A stretch of 64,000 nt of DNA, from positions 62,001 to 126,000 of the forward strand of contig CAKUZL010000004.1 of assembly GCA_934718085.1 (NCBI GenBank), read 5' to 3'. A model generated the notes under the pieces. It ran no database searches. It was not told the DNA's origin and saw nothing but the letters and a program-made list of their open reading frames with translations. Shown here piece by piece: positions 24,611 through 33,148 of this stretch. Position 1 is the stretch's first letter; every line of letters begins with the position of its first letter. Made by a program: the position numbers and the translations under genes. This DNA is from an uncultured Candidatus Melainabacteria bacterium. Its GTDB lineage: Bacteria; Cyanobacteriota; Vampirovibrionia; Gastranaerophilales; Gastranaerophilaceae.

Positions 24611-24664
24611 CAAAAAAACATGTACAGAAGACCTAAATTAAAAAATTTAAGCTCGGGCATGTTT
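24611..24664 (-). terminator. Attenuator-like hairpin in the rpsE leader
   Basis: Minus strand: AAACATG (24664-24658) pairs with CATGTTT (24622-24616), with an inner CTTAAAT/ATTTAGG stem (one wobble), and a run of seven T follows. It lies between the candidate promoter and the rpsE start, so it could attenuate the rpsE-rpmD-rplO-secY operon or end read-through from the ankyrin gene. Confidence 0.45.
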
Positions 24665-24693
24665 ATACGTGAGTTATTTTTTCTGACACTCCC

Positions 24694-24722
24694 AATATAA
24701 TACACGCAAGAATTTTTCGCAA
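24694..24722 (-). promoter_or_regulatory. Candidate promoter of the rpsE operon
   Basis: Minus strand: TTGCGA (24722-24717), 17-base spacer, TATATT (24699-24694). The start would give a ~120-base leader before the GTG of rpsE, containing the attenuator-like hairpin. The same TTGCGA -35 occurs before murC. Confidence 0.55.
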
Positions 24723-24751
24723 CCGTTTTTTTATTTCGTAAAGATTTGTAA

Positions 24752-25588
24752 CTAAAAATCTTTCGCACCGTTTTCGATTAATACTTTTTCGACCTCGGAT
24801 AAATTTTTTGCACGCGCAATATTCAACGCGGTTAAACCTCTGAACGAAACAATATTTGGGTTCGCACCGACTTCAACCAGATAAATCGCACAGTCGGGTC
24901 GGTTGTTCAAAATCGAAATATGAAGTGCCGTAAGTCCGAATTTGTTCACGGCGTTTATTTCGGCACCGTTTTTCACAAGCAATTCGGCAACGGTTTTATC
25001 GGTCGCAGCGGCTATCATAAGAGGCGTTGAACCCGACGCATCGCGTATGTTGATGTTTTCGACGAGCGGCAAAATCGCCTTCACCGTTCCCGCATTTCTT
25101 CCGCGAACCGCCGTCAACAAAACGTCGTTTCCGTCGTAATCCTTCAATTTCACGTTAGCACCCGATTTAACGCACTTAAAGGCACAGTCCGGATGGTTAT
25201 TCTCTACTGCCGACAAAAGCGGTGTTTTCCCGTTATACGAGCGTTTATTGATATCGGCGCCGGCATTTATCAGTAAAGACAATGCTTTCAAATCCCCGTT
25301 TTGAGCGGCGATAAAAACAGGAGTCCTGCCGTATTTGTCCCGAAGATTCAAATTGCATTTTTTGGAAAAAGCAAGATAAGACAACGCCTCATATTTTTTT
25401 TCTTTTACTGCAACGTGAAGCAAACTTTCGTCGTTCGAGTTTTTCAAATCCGCATTTTTAGAATTGACGGAAGCCTTAAGCGCCGAAACATCGGAATTTT
25501 TCACGCAATCGAACAAATCAGCATGTGCGCAAAGAGAGCAAGTCGAAAAAATCAAAGTCGATATCAAAAATTTTTTGAATATATTCAT
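24752..25588 (-). CDS. Exported ankyrin-repeat protein (278 aa)
   Basis: Residues 1-23 form a signal peptide (FKKFLISTLIFSTCSLCAHA), cleaved probably after AHA; no clear lipobox at the cleavage site. The rest is seven to eight ankyrin repeats of about 33 residues, with the usual GRTPVFIAAQNGDL, GKTPLLSAVENNH, GSTPLMIAAA, GLTALHISILNN and GLTALNIARAKN starts. Ankyrin arrays bind other proteins; in bacteria exported ones are often periplasmic. The ATG directly follows the TAG of nadE, so it is probably in the same operon. The partner is unknown. Confidence 0.9.
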   Translation of the reverse strand: MNIFKKFLISTLIFSTCSLCAHADLFDCVKNSDVSALKASVNSKNADLKNSNDESLLHVAVKEKKYEALSYLAFSKKCNLNLRDKYGRTPVFIAAQNGDLKALSLLINAGADINKRSYNGKTPLLSAVENNHPDCAFKCVKSGANVKLKDYDGNDVLLTAVRGRNAGTVKAILPLVENINIRDASGSTPLMIAAATDKTVAELLVKNGAEINAVNKFGLTALHISILNNRPDCAIYLVEVGANPNIVSFRGLTALNIARAKNLSEVEKVLIENGAKDF

Positions 25589-27082
25589 CTACATCACCGC
25601 AAAGTCGACATCTTTTACGAACGAGCACTTGGAAATTTTAAACCCTGCTGTAGCCTGCTTCCGTTTAAATTCATTGCGTTTGACCTTTGCGATAATCGCA
25701 TCCGTATCGACACCTTCGCACAAAGAACGAATTCTTTCCGGGTTAATCCGCTGTTCGAAATACAAACGCAAAACCTTGTCCAAAACATCGTATTCGGGCA
25801 AAGAATCGGAATCTTTTTGATCGGGACGTAATTCCGCCGAAGGAGCTTTTGTCATGGTACTTTCCGGGATAATTTCGCGTTCGCGGTTAAAGACTTTGCT
25901 CAACTTATAAACATCGGTTTTGTAAACATCCGAAATGAGGTTCACACCGCCGCAAGTGTCTCCGTACAGGGTACAATAGCCCATTGCGCATTCGGACTTG
26001 TTTCCGGTTGCAAGCAACAAAGCATTGTTTCTGTTGGAATAATTCATCAAAATCAACGCGCGAATTCTGGATTGCAAATTTTCTTCCGCCAAATCGTAGT
26101 GACGCTCTTCCTGAACCTTTTCGACAAAAGTATCAAAGACGGGTTTTATCGGCTTTATCAGACATTCGATACCCAAATTTTCCGCCAAGCGCAAACTGTC
26201 ATCGACGCTGCCGGTGCTCGAAAACTCGCTCGGCATGGTAATTCCGACGACATTTTCGCGTCCCAGAGCCTTTACCGCGAGGCAACACGTCAAAGCCGAA
26301 TCAATTCCGCCCGACAAGCCCAATACAACCTTTTTGAACCCGTTATTTTCACAAAAAGTTTTTAGCGCAAAACTCAACGCGTCAACCGTTTGCTCGTATT
26401 CGTCAACGTCTTGCTCCGGAAGGATTTCGAGTTTTTCGGAATCGACATAACGCAAAATGCATTCTTCGAATGCCGGCGCTGCAAGAATTTTGTTTCCCGA
26501 TTTATCCGTCACAAAGCTTCTACCGTCAAAAATTTCGTTATTTGCGATTCCGACGGGATTTATGAAAATTTCCGAAAAATCTTTGTTTTTCAGGCGTTTT
26601 TTCAAAGTTTCGGTACGATAAGGTTCGGAACAAAAATTCAAAATAAAGTCCATGTGCTTTGCGACAGGCTCGTCCAAAGTTACGGTAAGCAAACGCCCCT
26701 TATACTCGATGTCTTCGGCACCGTTGCCCGGGACAAAATATTTTTTCTCGTCGGCGGACAAATTCTTTTTGAAACACAGAATTTTTTCTTCACCGCCCGA
26801 AAACTCGACAACGGCGTTATACAAGCCGTTATGAGATTTATACGCAACACCGCAGATAATGTCTTTTTCGGCACTCAACGACTTCAGCTCTTCGATTTTT
26901 TCGTTTTGAGCCTCGATAAACGCGGCGTCGAGAAAATTGTCCCTGCATCCCGCGCCGGTAATCGCTAAAGCGGGGAAAATAACCACCTCGGACTTTTCAT
27001 TCATTATAACCCTTTTCATTTTCCGAAAATTGTGGTCAATGTCGTTTGATTTTGAGTTCATTTGTACTATCGAAATTTGCAT
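25589..27082 (-). CDS. nadE: Glutamine-dependent NAD+ synthetase
   Basis: Makes NAD+ from deamido-NAD+, ATP and glutamine. I start it at ATG 27082 (MQISIVQMN) because ACGGAGG lies 7 bases before; an upstream in-frame ATG at 27109 lies inside ftsQ. 497 aa. The N-terminal ~250 residues are a nitrilase-type amidotransferase (VIFPALAITG, LSAEKDIICGVAY, and a FCSEPYR catalytic Cys block). The C-terminal ~250 form the synthetase with the ATP-pyrophosphatase loop GLSGGIDSALT, GNKSECAMGYCTLYGD and PSAELRPDQ. The ATG is one base after the ftsQ stop. Confidence 0.96.
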   Translation of the reverse strand: MQISIVQMNSKSNDIDHNFRKMKRVIMNEKSEVVIFPALAITGAGCRDNFLDAAFIEAQNEKIEELKSLSAEKDIICGVAYKSHNGLYNAVVEFSGGEEKILCFKKNLSADEKKYFVPGNGAEDIEYKGRLLTVTLDEPVAKHMDFILNFCSEPYRTETLKKRLKNKDFSEIFINPVGIANNEIFDGRSFVTDKSGNKILAAPAFEECILRYVDSEKLEILPEQDVDEYEQTVDALSFALKTFCENNGFKKVVLGLSGGIDSALTCCLAVKALGRENVVGITMPSEFSSTGSVDDSLRLAENLGIECLIKPIKPVFDTFVEKVQEERHYDLAEENLQSRIRALILMNYSNRNNALLLATGNKSECAMGYCTLYGDTCGGVNLISDVYKTDVYKLSKVFNREREIIPESTMTKAPSAELRPDQKDSDSLPEYDVLDKVLRLYFEQRINPERIRSLCEGVDTDAIIAKVKRNEFKRKQATAGFKISKCSFVKDVDFAVM

Positions 27083-27083
27083 T

Positions 27084-27980
27084 TTATGCCTCCGTATCAC
27101 CGGTATCAATAATTTCGGTGTTTTCGTTTTTAGTATTGCCTTTATATTTTATAAACTGAACATCGTTCCAACGCAAATCAATGTATTCAATTTTGTCGGG
27201 ATGTTTTTTTACGTAACCGAGTATCGTCGAAGTAAATTTTAAACGCTTTTCCAGCGTCACATCCGGCTCTCCGACCCTCAACAAAACGTCGTCGACTTTG
27301 ACGAATATATCGTTCATGTTTCTGCAATCGATGTATTCCGGCGACTCACCCGCGTATTTTGCAATCGTGTCCGAAATATTCAAAATTCCCGCGAGTACGT
27401 CGGGCTTCCAGTCGAAAAAGTTGTTGTTTTTTTCGGTCGGAGCAATGACATTGACGGGATACAACGAAACGTCGGGCGTCATATAGTCCATGCTCAAAAG
27501 TTTTCCGTCCTCGACAAAAAACATTATCGGTTTTGATTTCTCGTCTCTTGAAATTGTCATCAGAGGCTTTTTGTCTTCGATTACGACCCTCATTCGCGCC
27601 GGAAACCAGTATCTGCGCACATAAACCCGTTTTACCGTCGCAATTTTCATAATTCTTTTTTCAAAGTCTTTTGGGTTTATCATATACAAGGGAACCTTCG
27701 GCAAAGGCTCTTTTCGCAAGGCTTCGAGAACTTTGTCGGGAGTTGTCAAAGTATACCCTGAAATCGTAAAATAGCGACTTTTCAGGTAATCGAACGTGTT
27801 GGAAGGGTAAACCCACCCCGAACAGGTTAAAATTTTATACGAAGCAAAAATGAGCAATGAAATAATCAACGCTCTGAGCAGAATAAAATCGCGCTTAAAA
27901 CGGCGTTCGGAATGAATTTCTCCGCCCTGTTCGTCCGAAACTTCTTCGGTATTCAGTTTTTCTTCGTTTTCATTGTTCAT
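27084..27980 (-). CDS. ftsQ: Cell division protein FtsQ/DivIB type
   Basis: 298 aa. A charged cytoplasmic N-terminus (~1-30, Glu-rich), one membrane helix (LLRALIISLLIFASYKIL, ~31-50) and a periplasmic POTRA domain (the ~70-140 segment with YMINPKDFEKRIMKIATVKRVYVRR-type beta/alpha pattern), followed by the FtsQ beta domain. FtsQ links the early and late divisome through FtsB/FtsL. Assignment rests on topology, POTRA pattern and on its position directly after murC-murB-ddl, the standard dcw order; sequence identity to well-known FtsQ is low by eye. ftsA and ftsZ are not in the window: nadE follows instead. Confidence 0.85.
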   Translation of the reverse strand: MNNENEEKLNTEEVSDEQGGEIHSERRFKRDFILLRALIISLLIFASYKILTCSGWVYPSNTFDYLKSRYFTISGYTLTTPDKVLEALRKEPLPKVPLYMINPKDFEKRIMKIATVKRVYVRRYWFPARMRVVIEDKKPLMTISRDEKSKPIMFFVEDGKLLSMDYMTPDVSLYPVNVIAPTEKNNNFFDWKPDVLAGILNISDTIAKYAGESPEYIDCRNMNDIFVKVDDVLLRVGEPDVTLEKRLKFTSTILGYVKKHPDKIEYIDLRWNDVQFIKYKGNTKNENTEIIDTGDTEA

Positions 27981-27988
27981 TGCAATTC

Positions 27989-28942
27989 CTATTGCTTATT
28001 CAAGCCCGCACCGTTTAAAATCATCAAAACAAGCTCGTCGTAAGAAATTCCGCAAGCGTTTGCCTGAGCGGGCAAGTCGCTTAAATCAGTCATTCCGGGA
28101 CTGGTGTTGATTTCCAAAACGTACGGAATGTCTTTTGTTATCAAAAAATCGACTCTCGACAACCCGGAACAGCGGCATGCTTTGAATGCTTTTACCGCGG
28201 TTTCTTTGACTTTTCGGGTCATCTCGTCGGAAATTTCGGCAGGCAGAATAAATTCCGTCATGCCGGGAGTATATTTTGATTCGTAATCGTACCATTCGTT
28301 TTTGGGACGAAGTTCGAGAATTTCTGTGGCAAACGCGCCGTCTTCGCCTTCAAGAACGCCGGTTGTCGCGGAAATTCCGGTAATATATTCTTCGACCATG
28401 ATATCCTGACCGATTTTTGCCGATTCGGCATAGAATTTGTCAAATTCTTCGGGGGAGTTAACTTTGTACATCCCGATGCTTGAGCCTTCGCCGACGGGTT
28501 TCAAAATAAGTGGATATTTCAAGTCGACGATTTTATCTTTCGGATTTTCGTCTTTTTTCACGGTTACGGATTTAATCAAAGGAATATCGAAGTTTTTGAG
28601 AACATTTTTCGTATAATCCTTGTTCATACAAACCGCAGAAGAGTACACTCCGCAGCCGGTATAGGGAATCCCCGCGATTTCCAGTAATCCCTGAATGCAA
28701 CCGTCCTCGCCGAATTTACCGTGAAGTGCATTGAACGCTACCTCGACGCCGTGTTCTTCGAGAGTTTGAGCAATATCCTTGTCAACGTCGATAAGCACGG
28801 AATTATTGTATCCGAGTCTTAACAACGCCTCAAAAACGTTTTTTCCCGAACGCAACGAAACCTCGCGTTCGTTGGACATTCCGCCGCACAAAACGCCTAC
28901 GACGGTGTCTCGTGAATATTCTATTTTTTCAAAAATTCCCAT
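27989..28942 (-). CDS. ddl: D-alanine--D-alanine ligase
   Basis: Joins two D-Ala with ATP to make the terminal dipeptide of peptidoglycan precursors. 317 aa. ATP-grasp fold with VLCGGMSNEREVSLRSG at the N-terminus, ALHGKFGEDGCIQGLLE, the glycine-rich loop VGEGSSIGMYKV, SRVDFLI and the C-terminal EINTSPGMT metal/substrate motif. It starts inside the last 22 bases of murB, with AAAGGAAAT before the ATG, so translation is coupled. Confidence 0.97.
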   Translation of the reverse strand: MGIFEKIEYSRDTVVGVLCGGMSNEREVSLRSGKNVFEALLRLGYNNSVLIDVDKDIAQTLEEHGVEVAFNALHGKFGEDGCIQGLLEIAGIPYTGCGVYSSAVCMNKDYTKNVLKNFDIPLIKSVTVKKDENPKDKIVDLKYPLILKPVGEGSSIGMYKVNSPEEFDKFYAESAKIGQDIMVEEYITGISATTGVLEGEDGAFATEILELRPKNEWYDYESKYTPGMTEFILPAEISDEMTRKVKETAVKAFKACRCSGLSRVDFLITKDIPYVLEINTSPGMTDLSDLPAQANACGISYDELVLMILNGAGLNKQ

Positions 28943-29817
28943 ATTTCCTTTTCCCTTTCGTCGGGACTCCCGATATATCTGACTTCGGGGGTCAAGTTAA
29001 TTGTATATTTGTCGAGAACGGATTTTTTCATCAGGTACATCAGTTCCGACACATCGCGCGAAGTCGCTCCGCCTGTATTTACAATAAAGTTTGCGTGATT
29101 TTCCCAAACTTTTGCCGAGCCGATTTTTTTTGCCTTCATCCCGGCTTTGTCAAGAAGCCTTCCCGCAGAGTCGAATTCGGGATTTTTAAACGTACTGCCC
29201 GCATTCGGGAACAGCAAAGACGGCTGACATTGTTTGCGAAACTCGAGATTTTTTTTGATTAAAGAGTGAATTTCCGCTCCGTCACCGCGTTTCAAACGAA
29301 ACGTCGCGTTTAACACGATATACGGTTTCGTTTCCAAAACGGTATGCCTGTAGCCGAAATCCATTTCCTCGCGTTTTAAAACAAGATTTTTGCCTGTCGA
29401 TAAATCAAAAACCGAACATTCTTCGAAAATATCCGAAACGCTTTGCCCGTGCGCGGAAGCGTTCATAAAAACGACTCCGCCGATGGTTCCCGGGATTCCC
29501 GCCAAAAACTCGAGCCCTGCAAGCGAATTTTGTTCCGCAAACAAAGACGCTTTTGCACATTTAACCCCACAATCGAACGTTACCGTATCAAAATCGACGG
29601 ACATACCGCAAAGCGCAGTCGTAAATATAACGTCTGCGTCGACACCGTTTGACGAAACCAAAACATTCGAACCGTTTCCGAGAATCAACGGATTCTTTAC
29701 GATTCTTAACAAATCTTCAAATTCCGATAAATTTTCGGGAAAATAAGTATTTTTGGCGGGTCCACCGATTTTTAACGTCGTAAAACTCGCGATTTCTTCA
29801 TTTTTGAGGTGTTTCAT
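28921..29817 (-). CDS. murB: UDP-N-acetylenolpyruvoylglucosamine reductase
   Basis: FAD-dependent reduction giving UDP-MurNAc. 298 aa. Seen: FAD-binding IGGPAKNTYFPEN, GNGSNVLVSSNG, LEFLAGIPGTIGGVVFMNASAHG, the catalytic Ser in NAGSTFKNPE, and the substrate-side block KKIGSAKVWENHANFIVN. Its ATG overlaps the murC stop by four bases (ATGA). The compact form fits the MurB type that lacks the extra C-terminal beta insertion. Confidence 0.96.
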   Translation of the reverse strand: MKHLKNEEIASFTTLKIGGPAKNTYFPENLSEFEDLLRIVKNPLILGNGSNVLVSSNGVDADVIFTTALCGMSVDFDTVTFDCGVKCAKASLFAEQNSLAGLEFLAGIPGTIGGVVFMNASAHGQSVSDIFEECSVFDLSTGKNLVLKREEMDFGYRHTVLETKPYIVLNATFRLKRGDGAEIHSLIKKNLEFRKQCQPSLLFPNAGSTFKNPEFDSAGRLLDKAGMKAKKIGSAKVWENHANFIVNTGGATSRDVSELMYLMKKSVLDKYTINLTPEVRYIGSPDEREKEIWEFLKK

Positions 29818-31211
29818 GCTTTTACCGTCCTGCTCGCTTCTTCGAGCAACTTACCGAGTTTAGTAACGGTACCCGCACCCAAAGTCACGACGACGTCGCC
29901 CGGTTTCAGCATTTCGTAAATACGGGGCGCGATTTGTTCCGGAGATCCCTTTAAATAAACGCTTTCCATACAATTTACGTCTTTTACGAAATCTTCCGGC
30001 GTCAAAGAATTTTCGGGAGGTTGTTCGGAAGCGGCGTAAATATCCGTAACGATTACCTTATCGACCCCCTCAAAGACATTCAGGAAATCTTTGTACAAAG
30101 AATTAAACCGCGAATAGCGATGAGGTTGAAATATCGCAATTTTACGGGCAGAAAGCCCCGACAAGCCGTCCAGTGTCGCAAGAATTTCTTCGGGATGGTG
30201 GGCGTAATCGTCGATAACCGTAATTCCGTTGAAATTTGCGGCTATTTGAAATCTTCTGCCCATTCCCGAAAACGACTTAAACTCCGCGGCAAATTTTTCG
30301 GGAGAAAGTCCCGCTTCCTTAAGCGCGGCAAAAACCGCCAAAGCGTTATAAATATTGTGTTTTCCTGGGATACTTATTGTAAAGCGCGTCAAAAATTCGT
30401 TGTTTTTCAGAATATCGAAAGAAGACGAAAAGCCTTTTTGTTCAATATTTTCGGCACGGTAATCGCCGTCTTCGAGTCCGAAAGTGACTGTATTTTTTCC
30501 CGGGATATATTTCAAAAATTCGCGAATACCCGGGCAATCGATATTCACAAGGATTTTTGCCGAAGGCTTCAGACCGTCTACGTAAGTTTTAAAAGTTTTG
30601 TAAATATCATCCATGCCGTTTACGTAAAAATCGGGATGATCGAACGAAAGATTGTTTATAACGTTGATATCGGGGGAATATTTAACGATTGTTCCGTCGG
30701 ATTCGTCGAGTTCCGCGCAAAAATATTTTTCGCCGTCGAACTCCGCATTATTGTCGATACCGGGGATAAATCCGCCCACTGCATACGAAGGGTGCAACCC
30801 CGCTTTATTCAAAACATACGAACAAAGTCCGCTTGTCGTCGTTTTTCCGTGAGTTCCCGAAAAACCGAAAAATATCGAATTTTCGTTTTCGGAAAAGTCC
30901 TTCGAAATAAACGCCAAAACGTCCGAACGATGCATAATTTCGAGGTTCAGTTCTTTTGCGCGCAAAAGTTCAGGATCGTCGTCTTTGACCGCCGTACTTA
31001 AAACAACGGTCATTCCGGGCTGAATTCGGGAAGGGTCATGCCCCGTTATCACCGAAATTCCCATATTCCTGAGCATTTTAACGTACTTTCCGTCGGAAAT
31101 GTCGGAGCCCGAAACTTCATAACCTTTTTCCGCTAAAAACTTTGCAAGCGCACTCATTCCGACCCCGCCCGCAGCTATAAAATAAAATCTTTTTTTACTT
31201 TCGTTGTCCAT
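29814..31211 (-). CDS. murC: UDP-N-acetylmuramate--L-alanine ligase
   Basis: Adds L-Ala to UDP-MurNAc. I prefer ATG 31211 because AAGGTG lies 6 bases before it; GTG 31217 in the same frame is an alternative. About 465 aa. N-terminal dinucleotide-like fold with GGVGMSALAKFLAEKG and SGSD; central ATP-binding GFSGTHGKTTTSGL, DESDGTIVKYSPD and NLSFDHPDFY; C-terminal DDYAHHPEEI. First gene of a murC-murB-ddl-ftsQ-nadE-ankyrin run with overlapping or closely spaced genes, expressed from a good promoter just upstream and diverging from the symporter gene. Confidence 0.97.
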   Translation of the reverse strand: MDNESKKRFYFIAAGGVGMSALAKFLAEKGYEVSGSDISDGKYVKMLRNMGISVITGHDPSRIQPGMTVVLSTAVKDDDPELLRAKELNLEIMHRSDVLAFISKDFSENENSIFFGFSGTHGKTTTSGLCSYVLNKAGLHPSYAVGGFIPGIDNNAEFDGEKYFCAELDESDGTIVKYSPDINVINNLSFDHPDFYVNGMDDIYKTFKTYVDGLKPSAKILVNIDCPGIREFLKYIPGKNTVTFGLEDGDYRAENIEQKGFSSSFDILKNNEFLTRFTISIPGKHNIYNALAVFAALKEAGLSPEKFAAEFKSFSGMGRRFQIAANFNGITVIDDYAHHPEEILATLDGLSGLSARKIAIFQPHRYSRFNSLYKDFLNVFEGVDKVIVTDIYAASEQPPENSLTPEDFVKDVNCMESVYLKGSPEQIAPRIYEMLKPGDVVVTLGAGTVTKLGKLLEEASRTVKA

Positions 31212-31236
31212 AATCACACCTTAACAATCATGAATT

Positions 31237-31265
31237 ATTGTATTACAAAAACAAAACCCTCGCAA
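31237..31265 (-). promoter_or_regulatory. Promoter of the murC operon
   Basis: Minus strand: TTGCGA (31265-31260), 17-base spacer, TACAAT (31242-31237), predicted start near 31230, 19 bases before the murC ATG. Confidence 0.6.
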
Positions 31266-31304
31266 TTTTTTTTACTTACTTTACAATCTTTTTTTCCGGT
31301 AAAC

Positions 31305-31333
31305 TTGAAATTTTTAAAAAAGAATTATACAAT
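31305..31333 (+). promoter_or_regulatory. Promoter of the symporter gene
   Basis: TTGAAA (31305-31310), 17-base spacer, TACAAT (31328-31333). Predicted start near 31340 gives a ~48-base leader with GGAGGAG before ATG 31388. Confidence 0.65.
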
Positions 31334-31387
31334 AGTTTTAATTCATGTATTAACAAAGATTTTAACCGAATTATCGGAGGAGTTGAA

Positions 31388-32737
31388 ATGAAACTTCATA
31401 TGCAGATTCTTATAGCGTTGGGACTGGGCATAAAACGCAACGGACACATATTTTTCGCGCTTATTGCCGGGTTTGTTCTCGGAGCGTTGCTTCACGGAAT
31501 TAAATACACCCCGCAGGGAGAAGAAAATATTATTGCGTTGAACATCATCGCATGCCTCGACTTTGTCGGACAAGCATTTATAAGGCTTATCCAAACCGTT
31601 GTAATCCCGCTCGTCTGCTCCGCCATTATCATCGGTCTTTCAAGCATCGGCGACAGCAAACAACTAGGAAAATTCGGCAAAAAAATGTTGCTGTATTATT
31701 CGATTGTAACGGTCATTGCGGTCGCTCTCGGCGCGGGTCTGGCTCTTATCGGACACCCCGGCGACGGAGTTCAAAGCTTTATCAGCCAAACCTCCGCGGT
31801 TGACGCTCAGCAAAACGTTCAAAACTCCATAGAATCGCAACGTTACAACATCGGCGCCGTCTTCATAAACATGCTCCCGAAAAACCCCGTCAAAGCTCTT
31901 GCCGACGGAGATATGGTTCCCGTTCTGGTATTTGTTATGATTTTCGGTATCGCACTTGCAAAAGTCGGAGAAGTCAGCAAACCCCTGATTTCATTCTTCG
32001 AATCGGTATTTGCCGCAACAATGAAAGTCACCGACTGGATTATGTACCTCGCGGCTCCCGGCGTTTTTGCACTCACGGCCGTTGCGGTTTCGTCTTTCGG
32101 ACTGACGATTTTCGACAGCATTTCAAAATACTTCCTTATTCTGATGTTGGGATTTGCAATTCAATTGTTCGTCGTCTACCCTTTGTTAATGAAGGTTTTC
32201 AGTAAAATCCCCGTCTTGACTTTCTATTCCGCAATTGCCGAAGTAATGATGGTGGCGTTCGGAACGGCAAGCAGCTCCGCAACATTGCCTCTTACCCTCG
32301 CATGCTGCGAAAAACACGGAATTTCTCACAAAGTAACAAGTTTTGTAATTCCGGTCGGAGCAACCCTGAATATGGACGCTACGGCTCTGTTTCAAACTTT
32401 TGCGGTAATATTCCTGACTCAGGCGTACGGTGTTCACCTCGAACCGCTTCAAATCTGCCTGATAGCGTTCTTTGCGATAATCGCGTCCAGCACTTGCGCG
32501 GGAATTCCCGGAGCGGGTCTTATTACGATAGCACTCGTCCTCAACGGACTCGGACTTACCCCCGAACAGTTGGTCGAAGGCTTTGCGTTCCTTTTTGCGA
32601 TAGACAGACTGCTCGAAATGTTCAGAACAATGCTTAACGTCACGTCTGACGCGGTCATTGCAGGAATTATAGCGGACAACGAAAACGAACTGAATTACGA
32701 AATGTTGATTCCCGCCGACGAAAAGGAAAAAATTTAA
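31388..32737 (+). CDS. Dicarboxylate/amino acid:cation symporter (SDF family)
   Basis: Sodium- or proton-coupled uptake of C4-dicarboxylates or acidic amino acids through the inner membrane. I start it at ATG 31388, 8 bases after GGAGGAG; the frame is open further upstream but that part covers the promoter. 449 aa with about eight membrane helices and two re-entrant loops. The family signatures are present: TASSSATLPLTL (hairpin loop 1), PVGATLNMDATA, CAGIPGAGLI (hairpin loop 2) and the substrate-binding helix FRTMLNVTSDAV. In the last, the Asp of NVTxD is kept. Sequence alone does not tell glutamate, aspartate or malate. Single-gene unit with its own promoter and terminator. Confidence 0.93.
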   Translation: MKLHMQILIALGLGIKRNGHIFFALIAGFVLGALLHGIKYTPQGEENIIALNIIACLDFVGQAFIRLIQTVVIPLVCSAIIIGLSSIGDSKQLGKFGKKMLLYYSIVTVIAVALGAGLALIGHPGDGVQSFISQTSAVDAQQNVQNSIESQRYNIGAVFINMLPKNPVKALADGDMVPVLVFVMIFGIALAKVGEVSKPLISFFESVFAATMKVTDWIMYLAAPGVFALTAVAVSSFGLTIFDSISKYFLILMLGFAIQLFVVYPLLMKVFSKIPVLTFYSAIAEVMMVAFGTASSSATLPLTLACCEKHGISHKVTSFVIPVGATLNMDATALFQTFAVIFLTQAYGVHLEPLQICLIAFFAIIASSTCAGIPGAGLITIALVLNGLGLTPEQLVEGFAFLFAIDRLLEMFRTMLNVTSDAVIAGIIADNENELNYEMLIPADEKEKI

Positions 32738-32777
32738 AAAGTCTTGTAAAATTTTATTATTCATTACCCTAATAACG

Positions 32778-32802
32778 CGAACCTTAAAGGTTCGTTTTTT
32801 TT
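32778..32802 (+). terminator. Rho-independent terminator after the symporter gene
   Basis: CGAACC (32778-32783), loop TTAAA, GGTTCG (32789-32794), followed by eight T. Confidence 0.88.
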
Positions 32803-33100
32803 GCAAATGCGCAAATGCGGTTGAAAAGCGGCGAAAGCTCGAAGATTTCCGCCGAAGACGGACTCAGGTGTTGTTACCGGTTAAAATACGTCAAAATCGA
32901 GAAGAGGTTTTTCAACACAAAAAAACGAAAACACAAAGCAAAACAAAAAATCAATAAGTTTGGGCGAATGCGGCAACTATCTTAAAAATCGCAACAAATA
33001 CCTCTCAGACCCGATGAAAGCATTATATTCGAAACGCCGGGATTTTATAATACCGAAATGCCCGACCCTGTTCCGATTTGACACCCGATACCCCGCAAAA

Positions 33101-33130
33101 AGACAAAAAGCGCGAAAAAATTCGCGCTTT
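33101..33130 (-). terminator. Rho-independent terminator after the CHASE2-GGDEF gene
   Basis: Minus strand: AAAGCGCGAA, loop TTTT, TTCGCGCTTT (33130-33107), followed by TTGTC. Lies 18 bases after the stop codon. Confidence 0.88.
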
Positions 33131-33148
33131 AATGATTAATAAAAATTT

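Larger units (their letters stand above)
32738..33148. other. Intergenic interval between two convergent genes
   Basis: Holds a plus-strand terminator at 32778-32802 and a minus-strand terminator at 33101-33130. Between them about 300 bases have no coding frame of note. Two features could reflect a small RNA: an imperfect CGGCGAAA/TTTCCGCCG hairpin near 32833-32860, and a minus-strand TATAAT (33027-33022) followed about 80 bases on by a T-run. Neither is convincing alone. Confidence 0.4.

Noticed and set aside
30021..31001. Plus-strand open frame of 326 codons opposite murC.
   Set aside because: murC is certain on the other strand, and the antisense product is Arg/Phe-rich without a family.
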